This document shows, in pieces, positions 42,969 to 50,280 of a stretch of DNA of 64,000 nt (positions are counted from its first letter, which is position 1; the number at the start of each line of letters is the position of its first letter). The stretch comes from Paenibacillus sp. J2TS4 (GTDB lineage: Bacteria > Bacillota > Bacilli > Paenibacillales > NBRC-103111). The notes below the pieces were generated by a model. The model searched no databases. It was not told the origin of the DNA and saw only the letters and a list, made by a program, of their open reading frames with translations. The translations under genes were made by a program, and so were the position numbers. The stretch spans positions 186,001 to 250,000 of the forward strand of contig NZ_BOSH01000008.1 in NCBI RefSeq assembly GCF_018403245.1, given 5' to 3'.

Positions 42969-44282
42969 ATGGCAAGCAATATTTATCGATTTCCGGAAGA
43001 CCGGGAGGTTCTGGCCCAACGTTTTCAGTCCCACAAGGAGCTTTTCAACCGGGAGGTGCTGACTGGCGTTTACTCCATTTTTGATGACGTTGGCAGGAAT
43101 CAGGATGCGGGAATCCGAAAGGCGACCCAAGCTTTTGATAAAGTGGTTCTGGATAATCTTGTTCTGGCGGAAGCTTATATAGAGAACTGCATCTCTTCCT
43201 TGACTCCTGATCTAAGAACGGCGATTGATCAAGCCATTCAGCATGTCCGGGAAGTGAATCTGGCACTAATGCCCGAATCGTGGAAAAAAGAAATAAGGCC
43301 CGGAACCGTCGTCGGGGAAAAAATCAGTCCGCTGGAATCCGTAGGCATCTGGATACCAGCCAGAAAAGGCCCTCTCCTGTCTACCTCCATTATGCTGGTC
43401 ACTGCAGCCAAAGTGGCCGGCGTCCCCCGTATCGTCGTAGGAATGCCGCCATTACAGGACGGTTTGGGAGATCCGGGAACCGTAGCGGCAGCCAAGCTGG
43501 CGGGGGCCGACCAATTCGTAGTGGGCAATGGAGTGTCCATCATTGCCGGATTAGCCCAGGGGACGGAATCGATCCCGGAAGTGGACGGGATCTATGGACC
43601 GGGGCCCGGGGGGATCGCCGCAGCCATGAGCGTTGCTCTAGCGTTTGGCAAGCGAACCGTGGTCGGACTTGGCCCGACGGAAAGCGTCATTCTGGCGGAT
43701 GAATCGGCCGACCCTGCAACGCTGGCCAATGATTTGATCAATGAAGCAGAGCACGGTCCCGATTCCTCCTCGCTGCTCGTCACCCCCTCGGACCGGCTGG
43801 CCCGACAAGTGGAAGCACAACTGTGGCTAGAAATTGAGAAGGTGGACGAGAGGAGGCAGCCGTTCTTGAAGCGAGTGTTCGGTCCCGAAGGCAAGGGCGC
43901 CATTGTCGTCCTCCCGGATATGGATAGCGCTTGTCAATTTATTAATGACTTCGCTCCGGAGCATCTGATGATTGTCTGTGAAGAGAAGCTTACGAAGTAT
44001 GCTATGGATAAGATTACAAATGCGGGGGAAATTCTGATCGGCAGCTTTACGCCCTTTTCCGCCGCCAATTATGGAATCGGAATTACTGCCGTGCTGCCTA
44101 CGAATGGGTATGCCAAAGCCTTCTCCGGAATAACGGCTAAGGATATGGTGAAGTATTCGACGATCGGGCAGTTGAATCAAGCTGCGCTGCGGGACATCTA
44201 TCCCATTATTGAACAAATGGGCTTGTACGAGCAGCTCCCTTGCCATGTCAAAGCGGCGAACGTTCGGCTTGCCAAGGAGTAG
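42969..44282 (+). CDS. hisD: Divergent histidinol dehydrogenase homologue
   Basis: Protein of 437 residues of the HisD family, the NAD-dependent zinc enzyme that oxidises L-histidinol to histidine. It keeps the catalytic PEHL pair (NDFAPEHLMIV) and His in EAEHGPDS, and a C-terminal His in CHVKAANVR. It departs at other known positions: Glu for the usual zinc-ligand Gln at 259, ANYGIGITAVLPT in place of the GDYxxGxxHVLPT loop (Asp and His both lost). No other his gene is adjacent. Expression sits behind a His-codon leader and terminator, so histidine may still regulate it. It may act on another amino alcohol or polyol. GGAGG precedes the ATG. Confidence 0.8.
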   Translation: MASNIYRFPEDREVLAQRFQSHKELFNREVLTGVYSIFDDVGRNQDAGIRKATQAFDKVVLDNLVLAEAYIENCISSLTPDLRTAIDQAIQHVREVNLALMPESWKKEIRPGTVVGEKISPLESVGIWIPARKGPLLSTSIMLVTAAKVAGVPRIVVGMPPLQDGLGDPGTVAAAKLAGADQFVVGNGVSIIAGLAQGTESIPEVDGIYGPGPGGIAAAMSVALAFGKRTVVGLGPTESVILADESADPATLANDLINEAEHGPDSSSLLVTPSDRLARQVEAQLWLEIEKVDERRQPFLKRVFGPEGKGAIVVLPDMDSACQFINDFAPEHLMIVCEEKLTKYAMDKITNAGEILIGSFTPFSAANYGIGITAVLPTNGYAKAFSGITAKDMVKYSTIGQLNQAALRDIYPIIEQMGLYEQLPCHVKAANVRLAKE

Positions 44283-44593
44283 AGACGAGGAATAACAGTA
44301 GGGGAGAAAACGGTTCGGATGTAGCTAACTGCCAGAGTATGGTGGATAGGCAAGTTTTTGTGACAGCCCGACTTAGCGGGGTCATGGTGGTTTTCCTCCC
44401 TTGGACGGTTGGGCGAACCTAATTTCCTGCGAAAATACATGAATTTTGGTGCTATTGCAGGATTTAACCCAACAACTCAAGTGTTCTCCCAAAAAAGATG
44501 CCCTTTTGCAGGCTTGTGCATAGCGGCACTCTTCTTATAGTATTCCCTTAAATCGTTTCATCGGACAGACTCCTAGTCCCCGCCTCAACAGCA
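44283..44593. other. Intergenic region with CCTGCA-type motifs
   Basis: About 310 bases between hisD and the exporter genes. No gene seen. It holds CCTGC at 44426 with GCAGG at 44457 and TTTTGCAGGC at 44504, similar to motifs in the first intergenic region of the window, possibly a degenerate interspersed repeat. Confidence 0.35.
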
Positions 44594-44625
44594 AACGGAC
44601 TTCGGATGGCCGTCCGAAGCCCGTT
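44594..44625 (-). terminator. Terminator of the ABC-2 transporter operon
   Basis: Arms AACGG-CTTCGGA and complement (one mismatch) around a six-base loop; followed on the minus strand by TTTGCTGTTG. Confidence 0.65.
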
Positions 44626-44643
44626 GTGCCATGGGTGGCCTGT

Positions 44644-45603
44644 TCAGCCCGCTACGTCCCGCTTCGTAAACAGAAGCCAGGCAATAAATTGAAACAGAAC
44701 ATAGTAGGCCAGCAGCATGCCGATAGAAAACAGCATCGTCATTTCCGGACGAATCGGGCTGCCGCTCACATATTGGCTTAAATCTACATTGGCGAACAGA
44801 ATATACTTGACCCACTCATACCCGCTTAGCATTTGAACAATCATGTTGCCGAGAAGCATGAACAAGAGAGAGAAGGCGATCGCCATAGACGAGCTGCGAA
44901 AAGCAGCCGAGACCATAAAAGCAAACGTTACATACATAATCAGCTCGACAACCTTGTAGCCATAGGTTTGCAAAATATGGAGCAACATGGATCCTTCCTG
45001 GACATTGCCGTCGGCCCCGATCGTCACATAAGGTCGATCGAGTCCATCCATTCCTTCAAAAACAGCTCCTAACGCAAAAGCAGCAAGGAAGCACACGACG
45101 AGCAGGAAGACAGCGAACCATAACGTCGCCAAATATTTGCTCAGCATAATTTTCGTTCGGGAGGCTGGACCGACCAGCAGCAGTTTAATGGTCCCCCATG
45201 AAAATTCCGCGGCAATCATATCCGCCGCAACAATAACGGTTAGTATGGCGACCAGAATAATCATCGAAGAAGAGATATCTACCATATTCCACAAAGTACG
45301 CTCCTGCGGATTTAAATTTTGTTCCAAATAGTAATTGTTTAATTTGATTTCATTTTCTGCCCGCAGCTTGTCCTCCGGAGTGAAATTAGCCCCCTCGCTC
45401 TCCAGATTATTCTGAATATGTTGATTTTGCCGGGCAATGTCCTGTTTCCAGTCTGCGCTTGGCTCCCTTTTACTTTCATCCCACTGGATGATTCCTCCCA
45501 CTAACGCAAGGGCCAGAATTAGAATCCCGATCATCGCCCATGTGCGGGGACGACGATAGATTTTCATATTTTCATTACGAACTAAATTGTACAAGCTAGA
45601 CAA
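44644..45603 (-). CDS. ABC-2 type transporter permease
   Basis: Membrane protein of 319 residues: a cytosolic start (LVRNENMKIYRRPRTWAMIG), one helix, a long external segment (about 45-115), then five helices (SSMIILVAILTVIVAADMIA, WFAVFLLVVCFLAAFALGAV and others). AAEFSWGTIKLLLVGPASRT is a typical ABC-2 exporter motif. The TTG start at 45603 overlaps the ATPase gene by 8 bases with GGGGGAG upstream. Substrate unknown; such two-gene units export peptides, lipids or drugs. Confidence 0.88.
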   Translation of the reverse strand: MSSLYNLVRNENMKIYRRPRTWAMIGILILALALVGGIIQWDESKREPSADWKQDIARQNQHIQNNLESEGANFTPEDKLRAENEIKLNNYYLEQNLNPQERTLWNMVDISSSMIILVAILTVIVAADMIAAEFSWGTIKLLLVGPASRTKIMLSKYLATLWFAVFLLVVCFLAAFALGAVFEGMDGLDRPYVTIGADGNVQEGSMLLHILQTYGYKVVELIMYVTFAFMVSAAFRSSSMAIAFSLLFMLLGNMIVQMLSGYEWVKYILFANVDLSQYVSGSPIRPEMTMLFSIGMLLAYYVLFQFIAWLLFTKRDVAG

Positions 45604-46522
45604 TGGGCTCCCCCCTGGTCATATCCAAAAATTGATCCTCCAACGATCGCTGCGCCGCTCGAATCCCATACACATTAATTTCCGCATAGACAAGCGCTCT
45701 TGTTATTTCAGGAATTCTCTCCCGTTCCACCACTATTTCCAAATGGCCATCCCTTACGGACATAAGCTCAACTGGAATAGCTGCAGACAGAAGGTCCTTC
45801 GTTAATTGCGGATCGTCGACATCGATAATAATCTGCTGCCTTTGAGCAGAACCTTGCAATTCACTCATCGTGCGGACATCGATTAATTTGCCTGCCTGAA
45901 TAATGGCGACTCTGTCGCACATCAGCTCCATCTCAGACAACAGATGGGAGGACACGACGACGGCGATGTCCTCCTGACGGGCCAGATGGCGCAAATAATC
46001 GCGCAGCTCACGGATCCCCGCCGGATCCAGACCATTCGTCGGCTCGTCCAGAATAAGCACCGAGGGCTTATGCAGCAGCGCCTGAGCCACCCCCAGCCGC
46101 TGTCTCATCCCTAGAGAGTAGCTCTTCACCTTCTCGTGAATACGATGCTGCAGACCGACAAGCTCCACTACCTCGCGGATTCGTTCCTTGCTGACGCCGG
46201 AATGCCTTCTCGCGAATTGAAGCAAATTTTGATAGCCCGTCAAAAATTTATACATTTCGGGATTTTCCACAATGGCCCCGATATGGGTCATCGCCAATTC
46301 AAAATGTTTACGGACGGAAATGCCATTAACGAACACTTCGCCCCTGGTCATCGAGATCAGGCCTACAATCATCCGGATCGTCGTCGTTTTGCCCGCGCCG
46401 TTCGGCCCCAGGAATCCGAACACTTCCCCCCTGGGAATATCGAACGACAGATTATCTACAACGAGGCGTCCCCCGATTTTTTTCGTTACATTCTGAAGCT
46501 GCAGTACGGCTTCCTTACTCAT
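45596..46522 (-). CDS. ABC transporter ATP-binding protein
   Basis: ATPase of 308 residues with Walker A GPNGAGKTTT, signature YSLGMRQRLGVAQAL, Walker B VLILDEPTNGLDPAG and switch His in VVSSHLLSEME. The C-terminal 80 residues form the regulatory extension typical of bacitracin/lantibiotic-exporter-like ATPases. GGAGG lies 11 bases before the ATG. It drives the overlapping permease. A structured leader precedes the gene. Confidence 0.93.
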   Translation of the reverse strand: MSKEAVLQLQNVTKKIGGRLVVDNLSFDIPRGEVFGFLGPNGAGKTTTIRMIVGLISMTRGEVFVNGISVRKHFELAMTHIGAIVENPEMYKFLTGYQNLLQFARRHSGVSKERIREVVELVGLQHRIHEKVKSYSLGMRQRLGVAQALLHKPSVLILDEPTNGLDPAGIRELRDYLRHLARQEDIAVVVSSHLLSEMELMCDRVAIIQAGKLIDVRTMSELQGSAQRQQIIIDVDDPQLTKDLLSAAIPVELMSVRDGHLEIVVERERIPEITRALVYAEINVYGIRAAQRSLEDQFLDMTRGEPIV

Positions 46523-46614
46523 GAACAGATGGACCTCCCAAGCTTTTTGTCTAAGTATACCTCCCGTATCTCCGCCTGCGGAATGGCCCCGGGTTGAGTC
46601 CTGGACTGGACTAA

Positions 46615-46740
46615 AGTCGGTGCTACCTCCCCGTCCCCCATATCTGGTTCAGGTCAAAGCATCCGCAGATTCAAGCTGCCAACTCCCGCTTTCGCCAACC
46701 TTTAGTTTACACATTCACTCCTCCCCGGGTAGGCAGTCCT
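46615..46740 (-). ncRNA. Structured leader of unknown class upstream of the ABC exporter
   Basis: On the minus strand TGCCTACC (46735-46728) pairs with GGTAGCA (46627-46621), closing a 115-base domain rich in GGGG, GGCGAAAGC and ACCTGAACCAGATATGGGGG. The order of elements recalls a TPP riboswitch (closing stem, GGGG, then ACCTGA), but the diagnostic CTGAGA and GGATAATGCC are missing, and the regulated genes do not fit thiamine. It may be a degenerate TPP element or a different leader RNA. Confidence 0.3.
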
Positions 46741-46786
46741 GCCTTCGCCAAAAGTTATCATCGCAGGATTATGTATCACAAAAAAA

Positions 46787-46824
46787 GCTGTTCCATCAGC
46801 AGAAAAATCTACTCATGGAACAGC
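46787..46824 (-). terminator. Terminator of the GIY-YIG operon
   Basis: Ten-base arms GCTGTTCCAT/ATGGAACAGC; on the minus strand followed by TTTTTT. Confidence 0.8.
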
Positions 46825-46848
46825 CTCTTCTGTCCTCTTATGAACCTG

Positions 46849-47208
46849 TCAGCTTTTGGGGACATGATATCCGCGCTCTCCGAACGGCTGAAGCTTGTCG
46901 ATCCACTTTTCTTCCAGCTTAGCTAGCTCATCCTTCGTATCATAGTACACGTTATCTTTCGGCTTCAAAGTCTCCAGCACTTCAAGCTCGAAGGCTTCTT
47001 CCCCGTATTCCGTCCATTCCTTCTGCAGCTCCTTGTTCACGTCAGTCCCGTTGTTCAGCGCAAACCGCTTGCCATTGAGTGACTTCAGATTTGGGGTGCT
47101 GCCTATAAACAGTTTCCCGTTTTGACAATTTTTGATCTGATAGACTCCCGCTTCGATTTTCATTTCTTTATATTGCTCTGCCAACTGCTTTTTACGTTCG
47201 CGATCCAT
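46849..47208 (-). CDS. GIY-YIG nuclease family protein
   Basis: Small protein of 119 residues with a GIY-YIG domain: GVYQIKNCQNGKLFIGST (about 21-38) carries the two signature strands, and LEEKWIDKLQPFGERGYHV closes the fold. The second Tyr of the signature is replaced by Phe (FIG). Family nucleases cut DNA, but the stand-alone Firmicute members have no defined role. Its ribosome site AAGGAGTAGG overlaps the stop of the DUF2087 gene, 6 bases away, so the two form an operon. Confidence 0.85.
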   Translation of the reverse strand: MDRERKKQLAEQYKEMKIEAGVYQIKNCQNGKLFIGSTPNLKSLNGKRFALNNGTDVNKELQKEWTEYGEEAFELEVLETLKPKDNVYYDTKDELAKLEEKWIDKLQPFGERGYHVPKS

Positions 47209-47214
47209 CTTTTC

Positions 47215-47997
47215 CTACTCCTTTTTAATCTGGTTAACCGAGCCGTTATCAAGCCAGTACTCGCTTCCGTCCGGCTTTCTGTCCAGAAATCCGTATTCAA
47301 TCAAGTACCTTCTTAACGTAACGTGGTCGTCATAAACTTCCTGCAAAATGGCATTGACTTCCCTCTCACTATAGATTCGTTCGTTCGTAAACCGTTTGGC
47401 GATCTCGCGCAGTACGACTAGCTTTTGTTTTTCCTTCAGGTGAAAAGTCGTCAGGCGCCCCCCTGCTTCTCGCGGAAAATATTTCTGTAAAATAGCCTCT
47501 TTCTCTTCCAAAGTAATATTATAACGATCATCTGCCATCGTCGCCGTTTTATGAACGTCAATGAAAGTCGGAGCATGCTTGTCCTTGTCCTTGAGCAGTT
47601 CCATCAAGGTCAGAAAAACTTTAGACTGACGCTCTTTCTCCTTAAGCGCAAAGCGGTGATTCCGAATAGTCGAAGCACTGCCAATCCCCATCACCTGCTG
47701 TATTTCCTTATCGCTCTTTCCTTTGTAAAAAAGCCGCAAGAGACTGTTCTGATGCTCCGTAAGGCCCGTCAATTTTTTATCCAGCCGAATCAAATACTCG
47801 AACACGGAGTGATGCTCTCTCTCGATATGAAGGCGCATATATTTCTCCGCTTCGTAGAAATTCCCTGCATCCGGATATACGATCCCATGCTCCACCGCTT
47901 TACCGCAGAGCAAACATATATAATACTCTCCCTCGCAAACATATCCGCGTTTAAACTCCTCCGGTGCTGCATTCCAAAAACGATCTGCACTATCCAT
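47215..47997 (-). CDS. DUF2087 domain transcriptional regulator
   Basis: Protein of 260 residues. The N-terminus has a zinc-finger-like YICLLCGK...HIEREHH, the middle a LuxR-type helix-turn-helix (LRLFYKGKSDKEIQQVMGIG, SASTIRNHRF) and the C-terminus the DUF2087 wing (ILQKYFPREAGGRLTTFHLK, REVNAILQEVYDDHVTLRRY). ATG 47997 is preferred over longer in-frame starts because they lack a ribosome site. An inverted repeat (48032-48056) in its promoter region suggests self-regulation. Confidence 0.82.
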   Translation of the reverse strand: MDSADRFWNAAPEEFKRGYVCEGEYYICLLCGKAVEHGIVYPDAGNFYEAEKYMRLHIEREHHSVFEYLIRLDKKLTGLTEHQNSLLRLFYKGKSDKEIQQVMGIGSASTIRNHRFALKEKERQSKVFLTLMELLKDKDKHAPTFIDVHKTATMADDRYNITLEEKEAILQKYFPREAGGRLTTFHLKEKQKLVVLREIAKRFTNERIYSEREVNAILQEVYDDHVTLRRYLIEYGFLDRKPDGSEYWLDNGSVNQIKKE

Positions 47998-48031
47998 GCC
48001 TAAACACACCCTTGAATTATGTTGTGTTAAT

Positions 48032-48056
48032 ATAGACATTATCATATAACGTCTAT
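48032..48056. promoter_or_regulatory. Inverted repeat in the promoter region of the DUF2087 gene
   Basis: ATAGAC-A-TTAT-CAT-ATAA-C-GTCTAT, symmetrical apart from one position per arm; a plausible operator about 35 bases upstream of the gene. Confidence 0.4.
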
Positions 48057-48208
48057 GAATTGTCAATTCCTAGTGTCGCCCCTCTACCTCCCCTTCTTCT
48101 AACATCTTCCTCTTTTGAATTGAATCAAGTGCGTTCCGAACCATTCCCTTGGGGTTCCCTCGATCTTATCACCATTCCACTGGCATCACTTCGGAGGCAC
48201 CGTCCCGA

Positions 48209-48237
48209 TTGACATCCTCAATTGATTTCCCCATAAT
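48209..48237 (+). promoter_or_regulatory. Promoter of the yjdF leader
   Basis: TTGACA (48209-48214) and CATAAT (48232-48237) with a 17-base spacer; start near 48244, at the first base of the closing stem. Confidence 0.75.
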
Positions 48238-48242
48238 TTATC

Positions 48243-48363
48243 GTGAGAGTGTAGAAACACAGCTCCGGTTGGTAGTCCGGACGCACGGCGGTTCTTCCCG
48301 TGCCCGTGTCAGTAACCTTCCCCCCTCGGGATGTCCTTCACTCTCTGCATTAAGAGAGGGGAG
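48243..48363 (+). ncRNA. yjdF-type riboswitch (translational ON switch)
   Basis: The leader of a yjdF gene folds into a domain closed by GAGAGTG (48245-48251) and CACTCTC (48339-48345). CTCTCT (48341-48346) can pair instead with AGAGAG (48353-48358), which hides the ribosome site GAGGGGAG (48356-48363). Ligand-bound RNA would form the closing stem and expose the site. yjdF RNAs are known to sense azaaromatic compounds; class assignment relies on position and fold, not on an alignment. Confidence 0.7.
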
Positions 48364-48368
48364 TTTAT

Positions 48369-48779
48369 ATGAAATTGACGGTTTATCATGACGGCCAATT
48401 TTGGGTAGGAGTTATTGAGCTTAACGACGGTGGAAAACTAAAGGCCGGAAGGTACTTGTTCGGAAGCGAGCCCAAGGATCAGGAAATTCTCGATTTCGTA
48501 AACAACCATTTGCTGGGTTTCTGCAGGCAACTGTCTCAGGAAGTATCTGTCGGTTTCACCGAAAGGCGAGCCATCAATCCGAAGCGGATCGCGCGAATGG
48601 CGGCCCGGGAGATGAATAAACCGGGAGTGGCTTCTGCCGCCCATCAGGCTATTCAATTGGAATACGAGAAGAGGAAGAAAGAGAGAAAAACCTTTACCCG
48701 GGAACAGAAGGAACAGCTTAAAGAATATAAGCGGGAGATCGCCCGGCAGAAGGCTAAAGCCAAGCACCGGGGAAAGTGA
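48369..48779 (+). CDS. yjdF: YjdF family protein
   Basis: Protein of 136 residues matching the YjdF family: KLTVYHDGQFWVGVIELNDG at the start, GSEPKDQEILDFVNNHL, then a highly basic helical tail (QLEYEKRKKERKTFTREQKE) ending KAKHRGK. No enzymatic motif. Family genes are normally preceded by the yjdF riboswitch, as here. Proposed role is protection against toxic azaaromatics (family knowledge, not shown). GAGGGGAG lies 5 bases before the ATG. Confidence 0.9.
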   Translation: MKLTVYHDGQFWVGVIELNDGGKLKAGRYLFGSEPKDQEILDFVNNHLLGFCRQLSQEVSVGFTERRAINPKRIARMAAREMNKPGVASAAHQAIQLEYEKRKKERKTFTREQKEQLKEYKREIARQKAKAKHRGK

Positions 48780-48893
48780 AACTCGTTTAAGCCAGTTTGA
48801 GCATCGGTTAGCCGGATGGAAATCGGAAGTGAACACCTTTCACAAATGGGGTACAATAAGGATTGGAAGGATTATTTTACAAGGAGGCTTACC

Positions 48894-50126
48894 ATGACTG
48901 ATTTCAGGCAAAAATTAGAGCGGTATGCGGAATTGATCGTAAAAGTCGGTGTCAACGTGCAGCCAGGGCAGACCGTCTGCGTGTCTGGTTCAACGGAGAT
49001 GACGGAGCTGGTTCGGCTTGTAGCCAGCAAGGCTTACGATGCAGGGGCCCACAATGTCCTTGTCGATTGGAACGATGAAGGGTTGTCCCGGCTTAAGTAC
49101 GAAAAGGCCGCAGACGAGGTGTTCACGCATTTTCCCGAATGGGAAGTGGCCAAAAGAAATGATTTGCTGGACCAAAAAGCCGCCTTCATCTCCATCATCT
49201 CTCCGAATCCCGATCTGCTCAAAGGAATTGATCCGAAACGCATCGCCAATTATCAGAAAGCTTCAGGGAAAGCGCTGGAACGATTCCGGCAGTTTATCCA
49301 GTCGGATAAAGTGAGCTGGACCGTTGTGGCAGCCTCCACCCGGGATTGGGCTTCTAAAGTCTTCCCGAACGTCAGCGCGGAAGAAGCGGTTAGTCAACTG
49401 TGGGAAGCGATTTTCGAGTCGGTGCGCCTGAACACGGACGATCCGCTGAAGGCATGGGAAGAGCATAATGCTACATTACATAAAAAAGTCGATATCCTGA
49501 ACAGCAAGCATTTCCATAAGCTTCATTATAGAGCGCCGGGAACAGACTTGACGATAGAACTCCCGGAGAAGCATCTGTGGGTCGGCGCCAGCAGCACGAA
49601 TGAGCAGAATGTCGAGTTCATGGCCAATATGCCGACGGAAGAGGTCTTCAGCGCGCCGCTCAAAACCGGGGTCAACGGCTATGTTTCCAGCACCAAACCG
49701 CTTAGCTACGGGGGCAATCTGATCGACAATTTCAAGCTGACCTTCGAGAACGGACGCATTGTGAGGGTGGAAGCGGAGCAAGGGCAGGAAATCCTGCAGC
49801 AGCTTATCGATACGGACGAAGGCTCGCATTATTTGGGAGAAGTGGCGCTCGTACCGCATGAATCCCCCATTTCGCAATCGAACGTTCTGTTCTACAACAC
49901 GCTGTTTGATGAGAATGCCTCTAATCATCTGGCCATTGGCAGCGCCTATGCCTTCAATCTGGAAGGCGGCAAAACGATGTCGCAGGAGGAACTCGCGCAG
50001 AACGGCCTGAACATCAGCATCACTCACGTCGACTTTATGATCGGCTCCGCAGAGATGGATATTGACGGGATTCATAAGGACGGCTCGGTCGAGGCTATCT
50101 TCCGCAAAGGAAACTGGGCGATTTAA
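48894..50126 (+). CDS. M29 family aminopeptidase (AmpS-like)
   Basis: Cytosolic metallo-aminopeptidase of 410 residues, the normal family length. Conserved features are the N-terminal VNVQPGQTVCVSGS, the acidic metal-ligand region (LTIELPEKHLWVGA, DTDEGSHYLGEVALVPHESP) and the C-terminal HVDFMIGSAEMDIDG with the His and Asp ligands. It removes N-terminal residues from peptides using two metal ions. The start at 48894 is set by AAGGAGG five or six bases upstream; the open frame continues upstream without a ribosome site. A strong terminator follows. Confidence 0.93.
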   Translation: MTDFRQKLERYAELIVKVGVNVQPGQTVCVSGSTEMTELVRLVASKAYDAGAHNVLVDWNDEGLSRLKYEKAADEVFTHFPEWEVAKRNDLLDQKAAFISIISPNPDLLKGIDPKRIANYQKASGKALERFRQFIQSDKVSWTVVAASTRDWASKVFPNVSAEEAVSQLWEAIFESVRLNTDDPLKAWEEHNATLHKKVDILNSKHFHKLHYRAPGTDLTIELPEKHLWVGASSTNEQNVEFMANMPTEEVFSAPLKTGVNGYVSSTKPLSYGGNLIDNFKLTFENGRIVRVEAEQGQEILQQLIDTDEGSHYLGEVALVPHESPISQSNVLFYNTLFDENASNHLAIGSAYAFNLEGGKTMSQEELAQNGLNISITHVDFMIGSAEMDIDGIHKDGSVEAIFRKGNWAI

Positions 50127-50149
50127 CGCACACAATTTCTCATGACAAA

Positions 50150-50185
50150 AGCAGCAGGAGCGAAGAAGCTTCTGCTGCTGTTTTT
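50150..50185 (+). terminator. Terminator of the aminopeptidase gene
   Basis: Arms AGCAGCAG/CTGCTGCT with inner AGC/GCT, followed by GTTTTTAC. Confidence 0.85.
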
Positions 50186-50280
50186 ACTTTTCTGTCCAAC
50201 TTTCCTTCGCCAGGCACCACCCGCTTTTCCCAGCAGAATCAGCCCTTAAAGAATGACTCAGGAAGGATACCGAGCAGCGC

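Noticed and set aside
46615..46740. Confident TPP riboswitch call
   Set aside because: CTGAGA and GGATAATGCC, the thiamine-binding signatures, are missing, and the downstream exporter is not a thiamine gene.
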